Shown piece by piece: positions 10,501 through 19,800 of a stretch of 39,355 nucleotides of DNA. The notes under the pieces are model-generated. The model made no database searches. It saw only the letters and a list, made by a program, of their open reading frames with translations, and had not been told where the DNA came from. Position 1 is the stretch's first letter; the number at the start of each line of letters is the position of its first letter. The stretch comes from Klebsormidium nitens. Its lineage: Eukaryota > Streptophyta > Klebsormidiophyceae > Klebsormidiales > Klebsormidiaceae. The stretch lies in the NCBI GenBank assembly GCA_000708835.1, contig DF236959.1:1-39355 (forward strand), in the 5' to 3' direction. Position numbers and translations under genes: made by a program.

Positions 10501-13500
10501 TTCCGCTTCTTTTAGGTATGAGATCCAGGAAAGCTACTGTTGTGATTACAAACTTTAAACCAGCTCTCACGTTTCGACTAGCGGACACGCAATCGGTAAA
10601 GCGACGAAACCCGACAAACGTTGGAGATTCAGTCCAAGAGATTGAGTTAGACTGAGTCAGAGACTCTAATTTTACGAGATCCTCGTAAGCTTCCAGGGTC
10701 CCTACTAAGCGTGTTGCGAGAAGTGTGCTTAAAATGTAAAGTTCAATGATGTTATCTCTCTTCACAGGAAGCACCGCCCCCAACACTTGCCCCGCGTCGG
10801 TTCAGCAGACCGCCTCTGCGAACGCGAGAGCTTTCTTCCAGCAGACTATCTGCCTGTACGGAAACATTGCAAGCGGGACTTCCTCTTTTTGCTTTTACAA
10901 CGCGACTAGCGCGCCAATCGCAGGAAACGCCGCCAACTGCCCAAGTGAGTGCTTCTTCTTAAATGAATAGGGCCTAAATTTGATTCCATCTTTAAATTAT
11001 AGCCAGAAGCAAATGAGATTACTGGACATTCTTGCAGGTTCCTAAATACCATGATATATCCCATATGTAGCACGTCTCTATGTAAGCTGGTTCGAGTTAC
11101 GCATACGGACGCAACGGGAAACACTTGAAGGCCAGTCTGAGGGGCTATTGAATCATATGTTGTGTATGCGAATCAGCCCTCTCAAGTACTATACATATGG
11201 GTAAGCCCTCTCAAGTTTATAATGCACTAGACCCTGGATGCCATCAGAAGAAGACAATCCTTTTCTTCCTGTCCTTCTTTCGTTCTGTCGTTCTGCACGT
11301 TTCGTCCTAGAAAAAGATCTTCTTCATGCTGAGGTATCCAACAAGAGCGCCTAACCCCAGAAACTTGGACGGGTCAACATCGATCAACAGCAGAACTACT
11401 GTGCCTCACGAATGCAATTGTGTATCTGTGCGCAGAAACAATCGGCGGGCCCTCGACGCCTGCTCCAACACCTGCGCTGACGCCTGCTCCGACGCCACTG
11501 ACGAGTGAGTCGCACTTCAAGTGACCAGTCAGCTTTGCGGTCTACGCCCCGCTACTTTGGGCTCTCTTTCTAGCTATTTAAGGTCGGAAGATTGGACGAC
11601 TGAGTCACGGTTTGGTGACGTTGGCAACCGTAAGCCTTGTCATGAGGAGTCCCGCTCCAACGCGCAAACTCGTCACAGATGCAATGCGCCAGCCTGCGGT
11701 CCGGAGGCCGGTGAGTCCCCAGTGTGCCTAGTTTCTTCGTAAACTCCGGGCGGAAATGAGATCTTTTCAAGGGACGGTTCAAGGCTCGCTAAATAGATTG
11801 CGGCAACATAAGGAACGATAGGAGGCCCCCTTCCTCCCCTCCCGTTGACGCGATTAGTGTTGATTCGTAGCCACAGAACTTCAAATATACATTGAGATTG
11901 GCCATCTAGATAAAAAAGTTGATAGATAAATAATCTTATGTATTGACGCTGTTGTTATTGCTAGGAATCGAACGCTTGATCGTTAGGTGAGGACCCGTAG
12001 TTAAATCCGTCCCAACACATGTACACTTATTCTTTGCCCTCTGGGCCATACCGAAAGAAACCATTCCGATTTCGACTCTGGACAGGTGATCGGGCGTAAT
12101 ACAGTAATTGCTGCTTCGATCAGCGTCCTTACGCCGTTATCACTCCGGTATGCAGGTGCCATCGCGGCCAAATGCCAAGCCACCGATATGTTGCAGTCGG
12201 GTTTTTTAGGGTATGTGGAGTGCGAGTACGGCGTGTTTACCGCCGTATACGTGAATCCAATTGGAGCGATCGTGACTTGTCCCTACGATTCAACCGGTGG
12301 CCTCTTGAGTCCTTCGCTTTCTCAAGTTTCCCCAGAACTGAAAGGGGCTACAGCGTCCGGCTGCCCAGGTAACAAAGAGGGTGATTCTTTGACTTGGCGA
12401 TGACATACCGCTGAATTCTCAATGCAAAAAGGAGCCCATCTACTGCAATCTGACTCCTGTAGTAGCCCTGTAGTAGCTACCGTCGCAAACCCTATAAATC
12501 CGATTCCAGTATAGTGGAGTTGAAGGATGCAAATCTCGAATCTTCCTTTTGCGCCCTTGATGCCTCTCAATATGTCAATAGTGACGCATTTTCCCCTCGT
12601 TGATAAATAAAAACCAAGATTTAAATCATCACTAGAGGACTGTTTCCGATATTTGTTGAAGTGATCGTTTAACCAATTTTTATTTCGTAACTGCGACGTC
12701 CACTTGTATTGGCAGCAGTCTGATCCAAAGCCAATCTGAAACAGCCGTTCCGAGGTCTCGCTTGGCTACATTGGCCATCACTTAAGTAGCAGAATCCCGT
12801 TCACTCGAATTGAACTGAGCTGCATCTGCATACAAACCGGAGAGGCCACAGCTGATTTAAGAAGAAACTCGGAAAATTCAACCGAAAGAGCACGACGCAT
12901 TCGCACCCCGCATGACCGCATGCCCGCCCTCCCTTTCCACCGGCCCCCTTATGGGGGCTAAGAAGGTGCCAAGCGGTGTGTCGCGAAACCAAAATAGTCT
13001 CGCCGTGCCTCCTTATTGCAGGAAGAGCACCTCCGTCCTCATGCCCCGCCAGTCCGCCGTTCGAAGCATTGGTTGGGTTTGCTCGTGTCAGGAACATTTC
13101 ATTGATTGCCCGATCGGACAGCCTCAATACCTTTCGGTGCTCCTACTACAACCAGATCGGGGCGATGCTGGGAACCTGTAGCAACCGGCCAGACGGCGTT
13201 CTGTTTGGTTCTATCCGGCGTCCAACCGGACAGTTTTATCCCGGCTGTTATGGTGAGCGCCCGTGGGCACTTTCCTGGGTGAAAAGGTTTTGAAAGCGAC
13301 CGTATCGTTCTTGAACGGGGGGCTAAAGACTAAAAGTTCCTTGAATGATGAAATTGACCGCTGATTGGTGTCAATCCATGATGCGCTTACTATCAGGTAG
13401 GACATCAGAAGTCTTGCTTTTGGAGTGGCGTCTAGTCCGGGATCAGCGGCTTTGGAATCAAAGGAGCACAGAATCACGTTGCAAGCCGTTTCGTGGCCGT

Positions 13501-14063
13501 TTCTTTCTTCTTTGGCATACTTGTCAGGGAGCATCTTAGAATCCGACTTTGGCTCAGCCAACACTTGAATCCAAACGTCTTGCTGAATGATGAATCTGCT
13601 GAAGTCGCAAAAAATAACGAAGCTTCAATTGACCCCTGAGACTAAGATGCATCGTCAAAACACCGCAAAACTCACCGATCCCCCCTATGCCAGCCCAGAC
13701 GGAAAAGCTAGGTTCTCCTAGGTTCTGGACACTATTAAGCGGTGATTGACAATCAGCGGTTTGTCTCTGTGGCCAATGAATGGCTAGTCGTACTGTTTGA
13801 GTCTGCCAGCCAGAGGTTTATATGGAATATTTACCTGGTTCACAGCGGTAAAGCCGTAAAACCATTTACTTGAGGAGAAATTTGAAGGACCGCTTTGAGC
13901 AGTCGGGGCCGAGTGCCTGGCACTGGAAGATAAAGTAGAAGGCTTCCAATGTCCCAATCACCCACGGCTCTCGCTCTGCGATCCACGTCGTCCGATTCTT
14001 GTGCTTACGGTCACTTCACTTCCGGACTTCAATGCAGCAAAAAGCATTGCCGTGCGGCCCTAG
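7493..14063 (+). CDS. Secreted cysteine-module protein, gene 2
   Basis: Tandem paralogue of the gene at 196-5056. Proposed exons: 7493-7558 (signal peptide), 8123-8252, 8403-8633 (A), 9338-9514 (B), 9940-10164 (linker fused to A), 10768-10944 (B), 11436-11504 (linker), 12156-12368 (C), 13022-13252 (D), 14038-14063 (end). Joined, they total 1545 nt with an open frame and stop, about 514 residues. The first junction is phase 0 and all later ones are phase 1. The predicted protein is a secreted chain of six four-cysteine modules, with N-glycosylation sequons and Pro/Thr linkers. No family is recognised; a wall or matrix role is inferred. The last exon and the skipping of 11647-11710 are uncertain. 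Confidence 0.6.
8123..8252 (+). CDS. Exon 2, N-terminal segment of gene 2
   Basis: 130 nt between gcattcag and gtgggt. It starts phase 0 and ends phase 1, converting the signal exon's phase to that of the modules. Reads VLATPLGKDSGSVVPVTELQ, then a Thr- and Ser-containing stretch ending LSPTQTL. The +2 frame is also open here, but only this frame joins both neighbours. Confidence 0.5.
8403..8633 (+). CDS. Cysteine module exon, type A, gene 2 copy 1
   Basis: 231-nt phase 1-1 exon, acceptor gtgtgcag, donor gtgagg. Reads ASLCAPIDQ, VYCSYNVSIGG, VCTYNATGAL and VSCPG, with all four cysteines kept. It shares the RVYCSYxVxIxGAP core with 807-1025 and 9940-10164. Confidence 0.7.
9338..9514 (+). CDS. 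Cysteine module exon, type B, gene 2 copy 1
   Basis: 177-nt phase 1-1 exon, acceptor attgcag, donor gtgagc. Reads PNSCPASLQPNFADASAF, ICVYAVAA, LCAYDATGAS and NCPS, four cysteines. The downstream intron is also similar to those after 1924 and 10944. Confidence 0.7.
9940..10164 (+). CDS. Chimeric linker plus type A module exon, gene 2
   Basis: 225-nt phase 1-1 exon. Its acceptor and first codons (AGRIGGPPTP) match the linker exon at 196 and its upstream flank, while the rest (VASICAAND, RVYCLFNV, VCTYYATGAL, STCPG) matches the type A exon at 807 and its downstream flank. In gene 1 these are two exons. A deletion of about 610 bp relative to gene 1 explains the fusion. Confidence 0.7.
10768..10944 (+). 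CDS. Cysteine module exon, type B, gene 2 copy 2
   Basis: 177-nt phase 1-1 exon, acceptor cttcacag, donor gtgagt. Reads PNTCPASVQQ, NARAFFQQTICLYGN, FCFYNATSAP and NCPS, four cysteines with an NAT sequon. It is the direct counterpart of 1742-1924. Confidence 0.7.
11436..11504 (+). CDS. Pro/Thr linker exon, gene 2
   Basis: 69-nt phase 1-1 exon between gtgcgcag and gtgagt. Reads TIGGPSTPAPTP then ALTPAPTPLT. Counterpart of 2574-2645. Confidence 0.55.
11647..11710 (+). CDS. Doubtful small exon (SPAPTRK segment), gene 2
   Basis: Counterpart of 2801-2858, six bases longer, with donor gtgagt kept. The acceptor is weak (gtcatgag) and the length is not compatible with two phase 1 neighbours, so it is probably a relic or part of an unresolved pair of exons. 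Confidence 0.2.
12156..12368 (+). CDS. Cysteine module exon, type C, gene 2
   Basis: 213-nt phase 1-1 exon, acceptor gtatgcag, donor gtaaca. Reads AAKCQATDM, VECEYGVF, VTCPYDSTGGLL and SGCPG, four cysteines. One codon longer than the gene 1 copy; the Asn of the NST sequon has become Asp. Confidence 0.65.
13022..13252 (+). CDS. Cysteine module exon, type D, gene 2
   Basis: 231-nt phase 1-1 exon, acceptor tattgcag, donor gtgagc. Reads PSSCPASPPFEALVGFARV, FRCSYYNQIG, GTCSNRPDGVLF and PGCYG, four cysteines. Counterpart of 3961-4194. Confidence 0.65.
14038..14063 (+). CDS. Candidate terminal exon, gene 2
   Basis: Joined in phase 1 after acceptor aatgcag, it codes a short tail ending SIAVRP and a TAG at 14061-14063. 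The stop aligns with that proposed for gene 1 at 5054. A conserved donor (gtgagc) some 20 bp further on leaves open a different frame. Confidence 0.3.
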
Positions 14064-15480
14064 ACAAACTCAAGCCCTAGGAATAGGTGAGCCACACTGA
14101 AAACCTCGCTTTGTAGTCGACCGTCAAAGCATCTCAGTTCGCTCAGAATTGGCGTAGGCCTCTACAAACATACAAACGAGTGCTTTGTCAACCTTGCCCA
14201 GCCAAGAAATCAAATTGCACAAAACCAGCTCTCGGCTGCAAAGGTTCTTTGCAGCTACGATTCCGACCATTGGCAGTGGGTGTGTTCCTCTCGACTCCCA
14301 TGCATACTTTTCGCTTGCCCTCAAGTGCCCTCAAAACATTGATTTTCTTCTCAGTGCGCAGGTGGTCCGCTGATTGGTATCTGACTCGCTAGCTCACGAC
14401 ACAGAGTCGAGGGAGAGTCGGTCATCATCATGTGACGTATAGAACGTTAAGCCGTGGCCGCAGAGACTTGACCCAAGGCTATGCACTCTCTAAGAATATC
14501 ATTGCAATCCATCGTGGAAGGTTGTAGTGGATCCGACCAAAACAAAACACTTTTTCGCTCGATCGACCTGGCTTAAGTTAAGCTTAGGCCACGGTCGTGA
14601 TCAGGCTTGTACAAAGAAGATTCCTTGCCTAGGTACGGTGCCTTGAGTACACATTAACTAGTAAAGTTTGCAAACGGTAGCAATATATGTTGGGCATATT
14701 GAAGAGATATAAATTGGCCCCACGAAAGGAACCGTCGCTTGGAACGATCGAAGAATAGTCGGACAAACTGGAGTGCCAGGCCATGCACTGCGTCATGTGC
14801 TTTAATTTAGAGTTCAATGCAAGGATGTCAATTCCGAAGTTCTATGAACAATTCCTGCATATGCCAGGCGACCGTCGGACTCAAGTCGGATCGACTCAAT
14901 GACATGCTTGCATACTTGACTTGCGCGACCGCATATCAAGTGTTGCATACACAAAGGACTGATCGAGTCACTCAATTTCCGCGCGCAACGGTCTTGGTGC
15001 ATATCATATCTAACCTAAGTTCCGAAGTTCAAGCACACGTCAGGCTCAGAAACTTGTATCATGTGTTCACTTGTAGGTATGCTAGAGGTCGAGTTCCGCT
15101 GCCATCTGCGGCTAATACGCTCCAGCTAATCTATCGCCATTCTAGAAGGCCGTGGCATCCGATCGACCCCAGGCCCGTCGAGCTAATTTACCGTACTTCG
15201 AAGCGACAGATTTTGTAGTATATACAAATATCTGCTTGATGGCAGATTGTAGTTGTTGCATGCCGCGCTGCTCACGAGAACCATTGACCGGTATGGCGGG
15301 GCACCGTTCAATTAGAACGTTACTTGAGTACACGCCAAGCACGGCGCCAATGAAGCAGAGAAAATATCGTAGAAACTATGCGGGCGAGCACACTTCGGAT
15401 ACATCCTGTCACGCATCCAAAGCAGATAGACAAAGCCAGCACTGATCCTTCTCCATAAGTCGATATGGGCCAGATAGAAT
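14064..15480. other. Spacer between cysteine-module gene 2 and the Der 3' end
   Basis: The first 400 bp continue the paralogous flank (compare 5057-5470). Beyond it, no recognisable gene, RNA or transposon is seen. Convergent 3' untranslated regions are expected here. The open frame at 14817-15218 has no recognisable motif. Confidence 0.5.
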
Positions 15481-16848
15481 CTATCGATGTTTTAGCCTGC
15501 TAGTTCCTTGCCCCCCTTTCCGCAGCACCCTCCGCTCCAGCATCCTTATGGGCACTCCCTCCATCCCAAACTCTTTCCTGCACATCCAGGAGATATTTGC
15601 ACATCTAGGGAGATCCGAAAATGGCAAAAGAGTTTGTGAACTGTCGCGTTCACGGAAAATCACTCTCGTACAGAAAATCAAATACGCACTTCGTACCTCG
15701 TCTCAACCTCTATCACCATAAGCCCGTCTGCAGACTCCACTTCTAGGTTTGTGAGCATCAAGACCACGCGAGGTCGAGAGACTGTCATCGTAAAAGCCCA
15801 ATCACATCGATCCCAAATCCAGAACTTCTGCAGTCCATTTTGTTGAAAAGTTGCTACCTCTTACCAGGCGTTAATTAGTCGGGCGTCTATGGAGAGACCT
15901 GCGTCCGACAGTCAGGAGTCCAAAACAAGATGTTCTGCGTCCCTTACTCTATCCATGTTTGACCTTGAAGATTCGAACCGATGACTGAGACGCACTCCAT
16001 CCGATGGAGAGTCGGATCCTTGCAGGAGAGGGATGACTGAAGACAAAGAGATGCTCAGAATAAGAGGCCAGCAGAACGACGGAGAACCCTGCCTTCGGCG
16101 GAATAACGAGAGGCCACAAGCGTGACCGGCACAAGGAACCGGCCCACCGGAACCAGTTTCCGTAGCGGAAGGAAGGCGGTGCTCCTCACCGGATCCCCGA
16201 TGCAAGAAACCGCAGTCTGGAGGCGGGAAAGTCGCCCGCGCCCGAGACGAAGACCACGAACGTGGGTGGCCGCGCTTTAATCTGCAACGGGATAGGTGAA
16301 AAGCGGACGCTTGATTGCCTGCCTTCGACGTATCCAACCTTTTCTCTTGCTCAACGTCGCGCTGTTCAATTGCTCTCGATATCTGAGGGCGTCGCAGGAC
16401 CGGTTCTACTGACGTCACATGGCGACTGTAAACCTTGCCCCTGTGCGGCTTGTGTCGCCGACCGACCGAAGTGGCGGTGATACTCCTGTGCTCTTTTCTA
16501 TGCTTTTGCATGACCGGTGCTGAAGTTTCGGGCCGCCCCGATCGTACGCCCTCGTTTGGAAAGAGTGCATTGGTCGTGTTCTTTGAGGCTTGGCTGCCCA
16601 TTCCTCACCTGGTGTCTCCTGAGTTTCCCTCTTGTTTTGGCTAGGATGGCTAGATATACAGTACTCACAGTCCAAATGTTTGAACTCGGTCGACTCGTGC
16701 GTTGACACTTCGGGCCCACGAGTTCGGCTCCAATCCTTATAACAAAAGTACAACATGAACGAAGGAAAATAGGTGAGTCGCTACTTGCCTGAGTGATATA
16801 GCGGACCCGGACGCCGTACCCCGGCTTATTGGGCATCTGCATCTCGAC
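15481..16848 (-). CDS. Der exons 11-13: C-terminal KH-like domain
   Basis: 16785-16848 encodes VEMQMPNKPGYGVRVRYITQ. 15697-15781 encodes SRPRVVLMLTN, aligning with the family motif RPPTFV at the right distance after TQ. 15481-15640 encodes LPRCANISWMCRKEFGMEG, then VPIRMLERRVLRKG, and stops at TAG 15481-15483. The joins proposed are phase 1 and phase 2. A GC donor (CAG then gcaagt) next to the chosen GT donor is an alternative. The last intron would be only about 56 bp. Confidence 0.55.
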
Positions 16849-19800
16849 CTGCGGACGAAAAGCGCATGCGTCTAGTCTCTGATCCAAGATGACGCACGTG
16901 GCGAAACCATGCTTGCCGGGACTCGGAAGGCCCCGCCGAACATCGCAGCCGTTGAATGGCTCATCCCAAGCAGGCCCAGAAAACACAGTATCTGGTTTGA
17001 TGATACCCCGTGCAGCCAGTTGGATAAGACTTCGTGCCTGTGATCGCGACACTCAACAACCGGAGGTCACAGTTCCTTCCGACGAGACTTCGTGCCTGGA
17101 ATCACCGTGTGAGGACGAAAGGACGGGACGACCCGACCTTACGTCAAAAGTGACCCAAGCACAAAGAATGTCTAAGGACTAACGGTTTGCGTTTCGCTCG
17201 TGCTCCGGAGGAGAAGGGTTTGCCGACTTGTGACAGGGACGACGTGCAGGAAGTTAATGACGTCACGATGACGTCATCCAGTGAGCGGTAAAGAGGACGT
17301 CACGCACCTGTTGAAGCCAGCGATTGATGCGGGACGTCGGCAGACGCGTTTTCCAACTGTCGTAGAGCGACACCACCTTGAAGGTACGGGAGAATGTTCT
17401 CAACAAAAAGCTGGTTAGCGGCGGGTTAAGTACTAACTGCCACTTCGTCTTAGGTAGAGTGTGTCCGAGATCCTGATTCCCGACCCCGCAATTGTTCAGC
17501 TAAGAACCAAAGCATTTCCAGGACCTTGTGAAATAGGCGCAGAATGAACATCTAGAACTGGCTTCTAAACCAGTCGTCGGTGACAACCGGTGCGATGGGC
17601 TGGCTCGCCGGTGGCTTAGACGCCATTTTCGACACCGAACTTTGAGCGGACGATACATACGCGCGTGTAAATATCACGGGGACCGGTTCTAATTCTGACA
17701 TAACGTACGTATGGCTTCGTCACCCACTGTGCTGAACATTTGACTTTAAAGTCGACCAGGAGATTCTCGGGTAAAGTTTCGGTTCAAGGGGTCTGTTCAA
17801 TCATGCTGGCTAACCCATAACAAGGAAAGGGTTAAGCAAGTAAATGGATTTGCACCTTGGGCATCAGCCTGGCGGCCCCCAGGCCCTTCAGAGCAGAAAG
17901 GGTGAGAATCGGCGCCCCCCGTGCCTGCACTCAAATGAGATGAGCAGTTTCAGCTGGTTTTCACACCAGCACACGCATAGGCATACGCATGGGGCAGCAC
18001 ACAAATTTTTGCCTTTCGGCACCCGTCTGGCGCAAAAAGCTGACGGGTTTATCTTCTGAGAAACCGCGACCGTCTGCAAGGAGGCGGAAACGCAAACAGC
18101 TTCAACTGAGGGAGTAGTAAGCATCCTAAAACCCTAAGATTGTAAGACCAGATAAAGCTTAAGGTGTGGTCTCATGTCCGGTCAGTTTCTGATGGAATCC
18201 CATTTTGAGACTTGGTCAAGCAGGCCATCCGCCCCACTCTGACGTCTCATAGACTGATACAATCACCAGATGAAACTGAAAGAAAAAGTTGGGAGGCTCC
18301 AGCGTGCGAGACACCTTCTAAATCCACAGAGTTGACGTCAACAGTGGCATGCAGAATGTTTGGGCATTAGTTGATGATCATGACCTACACCGGGATTGCC
18401 TCCAATATGATCGCCCTACTTACCGTGTGTCAACGAAGGCTCAGCATTCTGAAGCAGTTTATAAACATCCACTCAACCAGCGCGACAGTGTTCCCTCCAG
18501 TGTGAATCAACAACCAAGCAGTCTACAGCGCCAATCGGCGCGTATTTTTGGTCGTCGATCGACGAGTGAAGAGTAAAAGAACGCGGTGAAGATTGCTGAG
18601 ACCTCAGAGGCCCATCCGAATGGTTCTGTACAGCCTACTATACGGACCAACGTTCTTGAGGTTACTCGAAACCGCTGCTTTTTGACGAAAAGGTCTTTCG
18701 TCAGACCTTGTCAATCACTGAAAGGCTGGATGGCGTTAAAACAGAGGTGCAGAACTTTGATCAAAATGCAAACGCGATGAGGGTTTGACCCCGGACCTGG
18801 GGCAGCAGCTCGTTGAGCTCCGCCTCTAGTTTCTTCGTCAGCTTCCGCTGTTCCGGCCCCGACAAGCAGTCAATCTTGTTCACCAGAACCTGCAAAAAAC
18901 CATTCAGCCAGACTTTAACATCGCCAAACTTTCATTTTCTGGTGTAAAAAGACTGATTTGCGATGAGCCGACGGAGATAAGTAGGTCTCTGTCTTAACCC
19001 TGGGGATCTGTTTACCGTTTCAAAACAGAGTGAGAGAGCCAACCCGGTGGATGTAGACGTGCGGTTGATCGAAAGGATTCAAAGTGCATCCGAATGGCTT
19101 TGAAGTCTCGCTAGAGCAGTGACAGCAGTGAAGCGCAATCCAATGTTAAGATCGATACGAGACCGGCCTCAACCAAAGACATGGACTGAAGGTCGGAAAA
19201 ACATTCTATGAAGCGTCCAAGCGGAATCAGGGAACTAAAACGCAAACCTCCTCTCCAGCTTCTCGTGAGAACGAGAAAATTTAGAAAGGCTCACGACGAG
19301 GGCCCGCACGGCAAGCAGTCAGATTGATTTGGGGATGCCATAAACCGCCTTCTAATCGTGGAAGCATACTTTGGTGAAACGACACCGACCCTTCCTGAAT
19401 AGGTCCAGTTCAGAGCGGGGTAACTGGAGGAGGGAGAACATGCTCACGATGAGGGCGCGCCCTTCCTCCAGGACCCAGCTCGCGAGCGTGACCTCGTTGC
19501 CCTTCATCAGCACGCCGGACGCCGCGATCTGCGAATGCACGCCGGCAAAGCAGATTCGTCAACAACGGGTTTTGATAGGACGAGACGTCAATAACTTACA
19601 GCACGCTGTGAGCACCTTTTGCCTCCTTGGGACCTCAAGTCACTTGAATCAGTGGTCATTGAGTTACTGGTCTCTTAATGGTAGCTGTGCAACTCTGACC
19701 AGTTCTTATAGACGCGCACCACTGCTTGCATTCGTGATAGAGCGCAAGGTTGACGCCTGGATTGCCTCACCCTTTCCGAGCTGTCAGATGATCTTATTCA

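Noticed and set aside
14817-15218. 133-residue frame considered as a retrotransposon gag fragment
   Set aside because: No zinc knuckle, protease, reverse transcriptase or terminal repeat is visible; similarity was only impressionistic.
15961-16020. tRNA-like B box (ggttcgaatc on the minus strand)
   Set aside because: The bases around it do not form a T stem or an acceptor stem, and no A box at the right distance is seen.
15912-16601. 229-residue open frame on the minus strand
   Set aside because: It lies in a Der intron, has biased but patternless composition (Arg, Ser, Pro) and no recognisable domain.
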